Source: Metapseudomonas resinovorans DSM 21078
GTDB taxonomy: Bacteria; Pseudomonadota; Gammaproteobacteria; Pseudomonadales; Pseudomonadaceae
Assembly (NCBI RefSeq): GCF_000423545.1
Contig: NZ_AUIE01000001.1
Location: forward strand, 62,001-126,000
Reading direction: 5' to 3'
DNA length: 64,000 nt
Shown here: one piece after another, positions 1 to 6,820 of the stretch
Numbering within the stretch: position 1 is the stretch's first letter
How the letters are laid out: each line of letters opens with the position of its first letter
The notes under the pieces: generated by a model
Told to the model about the DNA's origin: nothing
Seen by the model: the letters and a program-made list of their open reading frames with translations, nothing else
The model's database searches: none
Translations under genes and position numbers: made by a program

Positions 1-441
1 GCCGATGACGATCAGCATCACCTTGGACAGCTCGCCAAGGCCGAAGACGATGAACAGGATCGGCAATATCGCCAGCGGCGGAATCATCGACAGCACGGTG
101 AGCAGGGGCGACAGCGGTGCGCCGAACAGCGGCAGGGTGCCGGCGGCGATGCCCAGGGTGAGGCCCAGCAGTGCGGCAATGGAAAGCCCCAGCGCCAGGC
201 GCTTCAGGCTCGAGGCGCTGTCCTGCCAGAACAGGTAGTCGCCGCTGCGCTTGTCTTCGGTGAAGGCCAGACGTTCCACCGCGTCACTCATCTGCGCCGC
301 GCTCGGCAGCAGCTTGTCGTTGGGGTTTTCCGTGAGCCGCGCCGCCGAGCCGGTGAAGTAGGCGAACAGCAGCAGGGCGAAGGGCAGCAGGATCAGGATC
401 AGGCGGCCGGCGCGGTCCGGTTGGCGGTTGATCAGGCGCAT
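1..441 (-). CDS. ABC transporter permease, urea/guanidine-type (partial, runs off left edge)
   Basis: Inner-membrane permease of an ABC importer; only the first 147 residues are in the window. The start reads MRLINRQPDRAGR, followed by a hydrophobic segment, a periplasmic-looking stretch with NPNDKLLPSA, and the start of the binding-protein-dependent permease fold. It lies directly downstream of the periplasmic binding protein on the same strand, so the two form a transporter operon. An in-frame ATG at 471 would add ten residues, but a long inverted repeat ends only two bases upstream of it and leaves no room for a ribosome site. I therefore prefer the ATG at 441. The substrate is inferred from the neighbouring binding protein and riboswitch. 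Confidence 0.8.
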   Translation of the reverse strand, partial: MRLINRQPDRAGRLILILLPFALLLFAYFTGSAARLTENPNDKLLPSAAQMSDAVERLAFTEDKRSGDYLFWQDSASSLKRLALGLSIAALLGLTLGIAAGTLPLFGAPLSPLLTVLSMIPPLAILPILFIVFGLGELSKVMLIVIG

Positions 442-473
442 GGCGGTGTACTCGTGTGTGGAACGGGCCATTT

Positions 474-526
474 CGTAGGTTGGTGCGGGCCACGTTGGGC
501 CGCGCTTCGCTCGGCGCCAACCTACG
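474..526. repeat. Inverted repeat between binding-protein and permease genes
   Basis: The arms CGTAGGTTGG (474-483) and CCAACCTACG (517-526) are perfectly complementary, and the stem extends a few bases further in. The form resembles Pseudomonas intergenic palindromes. In the transcript it would fold between the two transporter genes and could lower permease expression relative to the binding protein. Confidence 0.7.
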
Positions 527-541
527 ATCGGGTGCCGGCGG

Positions 542-1609
542 TCAGAGCTTCCCTTCGGCGGCCATCTGCACGTAGGTCGGGTCGAAGCGCAGCTTCACGT
601 TGCCCTTGTCACCCGTGACCACGCCCTTGGCGAAGCTCATGCCGACTGCGTTGGCATCCTTGGCGCCTTCACCGAGCAGGCCGTGGTGGAAGCTGAAGTT
701 GGCCACCTTGTCCATGGTTGCCGGCAGTTTCGGGCTGGTGACGAAGGCCAGGGCATCGGCCGGAGTGTGGAACAGGCGGGTGGCGTCCAGTTGGGCCTGG
801 TAGCCGGCCAGGTCGGTGCCGGAAGCCTTGGCCATGTGTTCCAGGGCGGCAGTGCTTTCGGCGGTGTTGGCGTTCATCAGCGCGACGATCTCGAACCAGG
901 CGCCGGTCAGCGCTTTGCCCAAGGCGGGGTTGTCTTGCAGGGTCTCGGTGTTGACCACCATCATGTCCATGATTTCGCCGGGAACCTTGCTGGAGTCGAA
1001 TACCAGGCTGGTGCCGGGCTTGGCCTTGATGTCGGCGAGCATGGGGTTCCAGGTGGTCACGGCCTGGACTTCGGCGGTATCGAAGGCGGCGGCGATGTCG
1101 GCGTCGGAGGTGTTCACCACCTTCACGTCTTTCTCGGTGAGGTCGGCGCGCTCCAGGGCGCGGGCCAGCAGGTAGTGGGAGACGGACAGCTCCACCAGGT
1201 TGATGGGCGTGTCCTTGAGATCGGCCAGGGTCTTGCCTTCGCCCTTGAGCACCACGCCGTCGTTGCCGTTGGAGAAATCACCGACGATCAGTGCCGTGCT
1301 GTCCACGCCGCCGGCGGCGGGAATGGTCAGGGCATCCATGTTGGTCATGGTGCAGCCGTCGAACTGGCCAGCGGTGTATTGATTGATCGATTCGACGTAG
1401 TCGTTGAGCTGGGTGACCTGGATCTCGATCCCATACTTCTTCGCCCATTTGTCGACGATGCCCTTGGTGGCGCCGTACTCCCAGGGCATCCACCCGGCGT
1501 AGATGGTCCAGCAGACGTTGAAGCTGTCCTTCTGGGCGGCGGAAGTGTTGAAGCTGAGGGCGGCGGCGAGGCCGGCGGCGGCGAGAGCGAACAGACGGGA
1601 CTTACGCAT
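542..1609 (-). CDS. ABC transporter periplasmic substrate-binding protein (urea-carboxylase-region type)
   Basis: Exported solute-binding protein of 355 residues. It starts MRKSRLFALAAAGLAAALSF with a typical signal peptide ending near AAQ, then FNVCWTIYAGWMPWEYG. The sequence resembles the family of binding proteins found beside urea carboxylase / allophanate hydrolase genes (TIGR03427 type), now linked to guanidine use. The start at 1609 is supported by GGAGG seven bases upstream. A longer in-frame reading to 1738 would translate through the riboswitch and is rejected. It is co-directional with the permease and preceded by a guanidine-I riboswitch, which argues that the ligand is guanidine or a related compound rather than taurine or nitrate. 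Ligand specificity is inferred. Confidence 0.85.
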   Translation of the reverse strand: MRKSRLFALAAAGLAAALSFNTSAAQKDSFNVCWTIYAGWMPWEYGATKGIVDKWAKKYGIEIQVTQLNDYVESINQYTAGQFDGCTMTNMDALTIPAAGGVDSTALIVGDFSNGNDGVVLKGEGKTLADLKDTPINLVELSVSHYLLARALERADLTEKDVKVVNTSDADIAAAFDTAEVQAVTTWNPMLADIKAKPGTSLVFDSSKVPGEIMDMMVVNTETLQDNPALGKALTGAWFEIVALMNANTAESTAALEHMAKASGTDLAGYQAQLDATRLFHTPADALAFVTSPKLPATMDKVANFSFHHGLLGEGAKDANAVGMSFAKGVVTGDKGNVKLRFDPTYVQMAAEGKL

Positions 1610-1670
1610 GGAGAACCTCCAGTTCGGTTGAGGGCGGGCGGAGCTGCGCGGCACTTTCCCTGTAAAGGGG

Positions 1671-1775
1671 CGCGTTCTCCCGGGCTTTTGTCCCGCCGTG
1701 TAACCTCGCTGGAGGTCGCCAGCTCTCGGACCAGTCATCCGCTTTCGCGAACCGGAACCCTAGCCAGCCATTGCA
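1671..1775 (-). promoter_or_regulatory. Guanidine-I riboswitch (ykkC-yxkD class)
   Basis: Read on the minus strand, this leader carries the conserved blocks of the ykkC class in the right order: CTAGGGTTCCG (1763-1753), GGTCCGAGAG (1732-1723), then ACACGGCGGGACAAAAGCCC followed by GGGAGA (1701-1676). These match the guanidine-I aptamer signature almost base for base. It ends about 60 bases upstream of the binding-protein start codon. The class is known to turn expression on with guanidinium. The expression platform is not obvious; a short CCCT/AGGG hairpin follows the aptamer. Confidence 0.93.
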
Positions 1776-1814
1776 AATTGTGGTGCCGCGAACCCGGTGG
1801 TCCGGGTAGCTCCT

Positions 1815-1843
1815 GCACGCCTTCGTCAAAGCGAAGGCCGTGC
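1815..1843. repeat. Hairpin in the 1776-2081 intergenic region
   Basis: The arms GCACGCCTTCG and CGAAGGCCGTGC form an 11-bp stem with one bulge. A second short hairpin, GGAAAA/TTTTCC, lies at 1959-1974. Apart from these I see no gene in the roughly 300 bases between the riboswitch and the lipoprotein gene. The region must hold the promoters for both, but I could not place either confidently. Confidence 0.4.
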
Positions 1844-2081
1844 CAAGTTGGTGAGAGGGCTCTGCCACGGGCTTTTCGCCGACCGGCAAGGGCGGCATGA
1901 AGGTGAGGGATGCCCGCTCATGGGGCGGCTGGCTTCAAACTGGTGCGTAGCAACAACTGGAAAAGGATTTTTCCGACAGGGAGCGAGCGCTGTTCTGTAG
2001 GACTCGTTGTCCAACGCAGTGGGAGCAATCCCGGGCGCCGACATCTGTCTGCGCCATCCCTAGCGGTCGAAGGAGGCCGCC

Positions 2082-2618
2082 ATGTCCTACCGATCATTCT
2101 TCCTTGCCGTGCTGAGCCTGACCCTGGGCGGCTGCGCCGTCTATGACTACGACAACGATTACTACGGACGTCGGTACTACGACGGTGACGACTACCGTGT
2201 TAATCGCTACTACGACACACCCAAGACGACGTACCGCGTAGCTGACCAGCGCTACGACGACCGGCACTACGAGCGCCGCCACTACGACGGTCGCAAGGAC
2301 TATTACAAGTCCGACAAGCACCGCTACGACAAGCGCTACTACGACAATGACCGCAAGTACCGCCACGACCGGCGTTACCACCAGCCGCGCCAGGACAATT
2401 ACCAGGAACGCCGCCACGACTACACGCCGCGCCTGCAGACCTGGGGCAAGAACAACCACCTCCAGCCCGGTTACCGTCAGCCCGGCAACCACCAGAAAAG
2501 CTATCGCCAGAGCAACTACCGCCAGCAGTACCGGGTGCAGCCGGGCTACGAGGCGCGGCCGCACAACAATCCCCGCTATAACAACCGCAGCAGCTGGTCG
2601 ATGGAGAACCGCCGTTAG
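2082..2618 (+). CDS. Tyr/Arg/Asp-rich low-complexity lipoprotein
   Basis: Predicted lipoprotein of 178 residues. The N-terminus MSYRSFFLAVLSLTLGGCAV is a lipoprotein signal with lipobox LGGC and the acceptor cysteine near residue 18. The rest is highly repetitive, rich in Tyr, Arg, Asp, His and Lys, with recurring motifs such as RYYD, RHYD and KRYYDND. The last third shifts to Gln/Asn/Pro-rich (NYRQQYRVQPGYE). GGAGG lies just upstream of the ATG. I do not recognise a named family. An Asp follows neither position 2 nor 3 after the Cys, so outer-membrane sorting is likely. No operon partner is seen. Function unknown. Confidence 0.8.
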   Translation: MSYRSFFLAVLSLTLGGCAVYDYDNDYYGRRYYDGDDYRVNRYYDTPKTTYRVADQRYDDRHYERRHYDGRKDYYKSDKHRYDKRYYDNDRKYRHDRRYHQPRQDNYQERRHDYTPRLQTWGKNNHLQPGYRQPGNHQKSYRQSNYRQQYRVQPGYEARPHNNPRYNNRSSWSMENRR

Positions 2619-2775
2619 GCTCTGTACGAAGAGTGCCTGCGCTCGGTGATGCTGCGTTGAAATCGGCCTCGAGCGCGAGTCTGATCAGAATGCTCATTTA
2701 CAGCACGTAAACTGCGCTTCTTCGGCCGATTTCGCCTTGCCTGACCTTCGCTCGACGACTTTTCGTACAAAACCT
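2617..2775. repeat. Palindromic MITE-like element between two convergent stop codons
   Basis: The left end AGGCTCTGTACGAAGAGT (2617-2634) and the complement of the right end (2758-2775, ACTTTTCGTACAAAACCT) match at 15 of 18 positions. Inside lie a second complementary pair (GAAATCGGC near 2658, GCCGATTTC near 2727) and the palindromic core TTTACAGCACGTAAA. No transposase is present. The ends overlap both the lipoprotein stop codon and the LysR stop codon, so the element can also act as a bidirectional terminator. Confidence 0.7.
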
Positions 2776-3676
2776 AGTCGGCAGGAAAGCGGCTGTCCTC
2801 TTCCAGCAACAGCGCCCGCATTGCCCGCGCAGCCGGAGACAGGCTGCGTGCGGCAAGGCTGACCACGCCATAGGCCGATGAGGTCCCGGTGCTGGCCAGT
2901 GGCTCCAGCACCGCCAGGCGACCGGCGATCACGTCCTCGGCGACGACATCCCAAGGCGCCATGCTGATCACGTCGCTCTCGGCGACTACCGCCTTCAACA
3001 CCATGAAGTTGTCGCACTCGATGCCCAGCGGCTTTTCGCTGCCGGCGAGTTCACCTATGGCCTGCGCCACCTCGACGGGCAGCTGAGTGCCGGCCAGGGC
3101 GTAGCGGCCCAGGTCGTTCAGTCGAATCCGGTCCTGCTCGAGCAACGGATGGCCCGGACGGCAGAACAGAGTGCCGGCGTGGCGCCGCAAGGGAACGATG
3201 TCCAGCATGGGATCGCCCTGAAGTTCGCGAATGTCGGCGACGAATAGCTCGATGGCGTCATCCACCAGTTTCTGGCGAAGGCTGTGCCAGTTTTCCAGGC
3301 TGAGTTGCACCCGAACGCCCGGGTGCTGGCTGGCGAAGCGTCCCAGGGCACGCGGAACCAGGCGCGCGGCGGGGTAGGGGCCGGCGCCCAGGCGCAGTTC
3401 GCCGCTGTCGAGGTTCTCCAGCTGGGTTACCGCGCTGCGCAGGGCGCGGCTGCCATCGAGCAGGCGCCTGGCATGTTCCAGCACCAGGCGGCCGTGGGCG
3501 GTCAGGCTGACCTGGCGTGGACCACGGTCCAGCAGGCTGCAGCCGAGGCTCGCTTCCAGGGCCTGGATGCTGCGGCTGAGCGCTGGTTGGCTGAGATTGA
3601 CCGCTTCCGCGGCGCGGGCGAAATGGCCGTGTTCGGCAAGGGCCACGAAGTGGCGGAGCTGGCGAAGATCATTCAT
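2774..3676 (-). CDS. LysR-family transcriptional regulator (SdsB-like position)
   Basis: LysR-type regulator of 300 residues, the normal family length. The N-terminal winged helix-turn-helix reads LRHFVALAEHGHFARAAEAV then LSQPALSRSIQALE, and a periplasmic-binding-like effector domain follows from about residue 90. It is divergent from the alkylsulfatase-like gene, with only 98 bases between the two starts. This arrangement is known for SdsB/SdsA, where the LysR protein activates the sulfatase gene. The target assignment is inferred from that layout; the ligand is unknown. Confidence 0.85.
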   Translation of the reverse strand: MNDLRQLRHFVALAEHGHFARAAEAVNLSQPALSRSIQALEASLGCSLLDRGPRQVSLTAHGRLVLEHARRLLDGSRALRSAVTQLENLDSGELRLGAGPYPAARLVPRALGRFASQHPGVRVQLSLENWHSLRQKLVDDAIELFVADIRELQGDPMLDIVPLRRHAGTLFCRPGHPLLEQDRIRLNDLGRYALAGTQLPVEVAQAIGELAGSEKPLGIECDNFMVLKAVVAESDVISMAPWDVVAEDVIAGRLAVLEPLASTGTSSAYGVVSLAARSLSPAARAMRALLLEEDSRFPAD

Positions 3677-3722
3677 GCGTGGTTTGCATCGATATAGGGA
3701 AAAGAATGCATTGGAATTATTA

Positions 3723-3734
3723 GCAGGCGCCTGC
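3723..3734. promoter_or_regulatory. 12-bp perfect palindrome, candidate LysR operator
   Basis: GCAGGCGCCTGC lies in the 98-base divergent region between the LysR and sulfatase-like genes, about 40 bases upstream of the sulfatase start. It is the only perfect palindrome of that size there. The operator role is inferred from position. Confidence 0.4.
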
Positions 3735-3752
3735 CAGCCTGTCTCGGCCTAT

Positions 3753-3760
3753 AACAACAA
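3753..3760 (+). promoter_or_regulatory. Crc/Hfq-type catabolite motif in the alkylsulfatase leader
   Basis: AACAACAA fits the AAnAAnAA consensus bound by Hfq-Crc in Pseudomonas, and sits 15 bases upstream of the start codon at 3775. It suggests translation is repressed when preferred carbon sources are present. Confidence 0.4.
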
Positions 3761-3774
3761 TCCCCGAGCGAACC

Positions 3775-5562
3775 ATGCGCATCTCCACCCGTTTCAGCGG
3801 CCTGCTCCTGGCGGCCGCACTGCCCCTGGGCGCCGACGCCGCACTGCCGGAAGAGTCCATCGCGCCCAGCATCAACGCCGAACTGGCCGAGCACACCAAG
3901 CACTTCAGCGAGAAGGTCTACAAGATCGCCGACAACGTGTACTCGGCGGTGGGCTGGAACCTCGCCAACAGCGTGATGATCGAGGCACCCGAAGGCCTGA
4001 TCATCGTCGACACCGGCGAGTCGGCCGAGCAGTCGCGCAAGGTGCTGGTGGAGTTCCGCAAGATCAGCGACAAGCCGATCAAGGCCATCGTCTACACCCA
4101 CTTCCATCCCGATCACATCAACGGTGTGAAGGGCTTCGTCAGCGAAGAGCAGGTGAAGCGCGGCGAGGTGCAGATCTACGCCCAGGAAACGCTCCTGGAA
4201 AACGTCGTCACCCAGGGCGCGCTGGTTGGCCCCATCCTCGGCATGCGCTCGGGCTACAGCTTCGGCGCCGCCCTGCCGGATGCCGACAAGAAGGACATGA
4301 ACGGTGGAATCGGCCCGCTGGTCCATGAAGCCAGCTCCACCTTCATTGCGCCCACCATTACCTTCAAGGACAAGCTCGATACCACGATCGCCGGTCTGCA
4401 GGTGCAGTTCCTCCATGTGCCCAGTGAGGCGCCCGACGAGATCGTGCTGTTCCTGCCGCAGAACAAGGTGCTGATCAGTGCCGAGGTGACACAGGGCCCG
4501 ACCCTGCCGAACATCCACACCCTGCGCGGTACCAAGTTCCGTGATCCGGTGGTCTGGGTGAACAGCCTCGACAAGCTGCGCGCCTTCCAGGCCGACTACA
4601 TGGTGCCGCTGCACGGCCAGCCGGTGTCCGGCAAGGACAAGGTGGAAGAGGTACTGCGCATGACCCGCGATGCCATCGCCTTTGTCCACGACCAGACGGT
4701 GCGCTGGATGAACAAGGGCCTGACGCCCGACGAGCTGGTGGAGAAGGTCAAGCTACCCCCATACCTGGCCGGCTACACGCCCTACCTGCGTGAGTACTAC
4801 GGCACCGTGAAACACAGCGTGCGGCAGATCTACCAGGGCTACCTGGGCTGGTTCCAGGGCGACCCGGTGGACCTCGACCCGATTCCGCCGATGGAGAAGG
4901 CCAAGCGCCTGGTCGATCTGATGGGCGGCCGCGAGAAGGTGTTGATGGCGGCCGGTGAGGCCTACCTCAAGGGCGACTACCAATGGGCCGCCGAACTGGC
5001 CAGCTACGCCATCCGCATCGACCACGACGACCAACTGGCCCGCGAGATCAAGGCCCGCAGCTTCCGCCGTCTGGGCTACGCCAGCATGAATATCAACTGG
5101 CGCAACTGGTACCTGATGAGCGCCATGGAGCTGGAAGGCAAACTCGACGGCGATGCCGCCCTGCAACTGTCCCAAGGCATGCGCAATGCCTTCCTGTCCC
5201 CGGACATGCTGAAGAACCTGCCGGCGCGCATCTTCCTGCAGAACTGGGTGACCCGTATCGATCCCGAGAAGAGCGCGGAGGTGAACCTGACCCTGGGCTT
5301 CGTCTTCCCCGACATCAAGGAAGCGTGGGCCCTGGAAGTGCGCCGAGGCGTGGTGGAACTGCACAAGGGCATCCCCGAAGGCACCACGCTCAAGCTGACC
5401 TTCGACAAGACCTACCTCGATACCGTGATCAGCGGCGAGAACGGATTGCTCAAGGGGGCTCTGCTGGGCGACGTGAAGGTGGACGGCAACCTGCTCGACA
5501 TCAAGACCTTCCTCGGCTGCTTCGACTTCGAGGACGCGCCCATCGCCCTGACGCTGCGCTGA
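3775..5562 (+). CDS. Exported alkylsulfatase-like MBL-fold hydrolase
   Basis: Predicted periplasmic hydrolase of 595 residues with signal peptide MRISTRFSGLLLAAALPLGADA. The metallo-beta-lactamase domain has the metal motif THFHPDH at 108-114 (family form THxHxDH). Glu218 and Glu237 keep the 19-residue spacing of the two metal-bridging glutamates of SdsA1-type alkylsulfatases, and a further His lies at 280. A helical dimerisation region (about 300-460) and an SCP2-like C-terminal domain (about 470-595) follow, as in SdsA1. It is somewhat shorter than SdsA1 (about 650 residues). Family and LysR context suggest cleavage of alkyl sulfate esters such as SDS. The exact substrate is unproven. Confidence 0.8.
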   Translation: MRISTRFSGLLLAAALPLGADAALPEESIAPSINAELAEHTKHFSEKVYKIADNVYSAVGWNLANSVMIEAPEGLIIVDTGESAEQSRKVLVEFRKISDKPIKAIVYTHFHPDHINGVKGFVSEEQVKRGEVQIYAQETLLENVVTQGALVGPILGMRSGYSFGAALPDADKKDMNGGIGPLVHEASSTFIAPTITFKDKLDTTIAGLQVQFLHVPSEAPDEIVLFLPQNKVLISAEVTQGPTLPNIHTLRGTKFRDPVVWVNSLDKLRAFQADYMVPLHGQPVSGKDKVEEVLRMTRDAIAFVHDQTVRWMNKGLTPDELVEKVKLPPYLAGYTPYLREYYGTVKHSVRQIYQGYLGWFQGDPVDLDPIPPMEKAKRLVDLMGGREKVLMAAGEAYLKGDYQWAAELASYAIRIDHDDQLAREIKARSFRRLGYASMNINWRNWYLMSAMELEGKLDGDAALQLSQGMRNAFLSPDMLKNLPARIFLQNWVTRIDPEKSAEVNLTLGFVFPDIKEAWALEVRRGVVELHKGIPEGTTLKLTFDKTYLDTVISGENGLLKGALLGDVKVDGNLLDIKTFLGCFDFEDAPIALTLR

Positions 5563-5641
5563 GTCTCCAACCGAAAGTGCGGAGAGCCCGGTGGTTCCAG
5601 GCGGCACACTGGCCGCCTGGTCCGCACATTCGGGAGACATC

Positions 5642-5887
5642 ATGCACCTGCCATCCTTTCTCAAGGGCGCCCTGGCCATGTTCTGGCTGGTGGCTCTGCT
5701 CAACCTCATCCATCCCTTCGGCGAGCCGTTGCAACAGCCCTTGCTGTTGGCGGCTGGCGCGATCCTGCTGGCCCACGTGGGCGAGGCAGCCGTGTTCAAT
5801 CGCAAGCTGAAAGCACGCCCCCATCCCTGGCTGGAACGGCTGCAAGTGCTGCTGTTCGGATTCCTGCATCTGCGCGGTCTGCGCTGA
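5642..5887 (+). CDS. Small inner-membrane protein, DUF1145-like
   Basis: An 81-residue protein with two hydrophobic segments: FLKGALAMFWLVALLNLI near the start, and LLLAAGAILLAHVGEAAVF after a short HPFGEPLQQ loop. The C-terminal tail is basic. It resembles the DUF1145 family of small Pseudomonas membrane proteins. The ATG at 5642 is chosen because the hydrophobic segment begins right after it and GGGAG lies upstream; a reading from 5591 adds a non-membrane leader. No function is known. Confidence 0.65.
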   Translation: MHLPSFLKGALAMFWLVALLNLIHPFGEPLQQPLLLAAGAILLAHVGEAAVFNRKLKARPHPWLERLQVLLFGFLHLRGLR

Positions 5888-6104
5888 GAGCGTCTCCCGC
5901 CTCGTTGTGGCTGATCTCTGCGAAGCCCAACACATCCGGTGTTTCACTTTGGGTCGCTTGGTGTAAGGCCCCGCGTGGCCCGCACCAGACGGCGTCGTGA
6001 TACTGCCCGGTGAGGGCAAAATGCCATTGTTTTTTTCAGGGCCAGCCCGCACCATTCGCGCCGTGTTCCATGGGGCCCCGATGGCCTCCTAGACGGGATG
6101 GTGG

Positions 6105-6812
6105 ATGTTCCAAGGTTGCGTTCAGGCCTGGCGTGCGCGCAGGGGATGGCGGATGCCGGCCCTGGTCGCGGCGTTGCTGCCGATGCTACTGGTCGGCGCA
6201 TTGCAGGCGGACTGGGATTTCACCCTGATCAGCCGGCGTGCCGAATCCCTCTACGGCCCCCTCGGTCCCGGCAAGCAGCGCATCGATGACTGGCAGGCCA
6301 TGTTGGGGCGCCTGGCCGGTGTCGATGAGAGAAAACAGCTGGAAGAGGTGAACCGCTTCTTCAACGCCAAGCTGCGCTTTACCGATGACATCCGCCTCTG
6401 GGGCGAGACCGACTACTGGGCGACGCCCGTACAGGCCTTGCGCACCGGCGCTGGCGACTGCGAAGACTTCGCCATCGCCAAGTACTTCAGCCTGCGCCAG
6501 CTCGGTGTGCCCAGCGAGAAACTGCGCATCACCTACGTCAAGGCGCTGCGCCTGAACCAGGCGCACATGGTGCTGACCTATTACGCCTCGCCCGGCGCCA
6601 TGCCGCTGGTGCTGGACAACCTGGTGGGCGTGATTCGCGCTGCCGATCAACGCACCGACCTGCTGCCGGTCTACGCCTTCAACGCCGAAGGCCTGTGGTT
6701 GGCCGGGAGCGGCGGTGGCAAGCAGGTGGGCGATGCCAAGCGCCTGTCCCGCTGGCAGGAATTGCTCAAAAAGATGAAGGCCGAAGGTTTCCCCGTGGAA
6801 CCGGCCGGATAG
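6105..6812 (+). CDS. lapG: LapG periplasmic cysteine protease
   Basis: Transglutaminase-like cysteine protease of the bacterial BTLCP family, 235 residues. A membrane/signal segment is followed by the catalytic triad: Cys119 in GAGDCEDFAIAKY, His154 in LNQAHMVLTYY, and Asp171 in PLVLDNLVG. The Cys-His and His-Asp spacings fit known LapG proteins. LapG cuts the N-terminal retention module of LapA, releasing the adhesin when LapD is not bound to c-di-GMP. lapD follows eight bases downstream, so the two are co-transcribed. The adhesin target with its TAAG site lies in the same cluster. Confidence 0.95.
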   Translation: MFQGCVQAWRARRGWRMPALVAALLPMLLVGALQADWDFTLISRRAESLYGPLGPGKQRIDDWQAMLGRLAGVDERKQLEEVNRFFNAKLRFTDDIRLWGETDYWATPVQALRTGAGDCEDFAIAKYFSLRQLGVPSEKLRITYVKALRLNQAHMVLTYYASPGAMPLVLDNLVGVIRAADQRTDLLPVYAFNAEGLWLAGSGGGKQVGDAKRLSRWQELLKKMKAEGFPVEPAG

Positions 6813-6820
6813 GAGTCGAG

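Noticed and set aside
1771-1790. Possible sigma-54 promoter before the riboswitch (GGCAC ... TTTGC)
   Set aside because: The GG to GC spacing is one base too long for a functional -24/-12 promoter.
683-1900. 405-codon plus-strand frame antisense to the binding-protein gene and riboswitch
   Set aside because: A GC-rich shadow; the minus-strand gene has a signal peptide, family motifs and a ribosome site.
2617-2775. A complete insertion sequence
   Set aside because: Only about 160 bases with inverted ends and no transposase frame.
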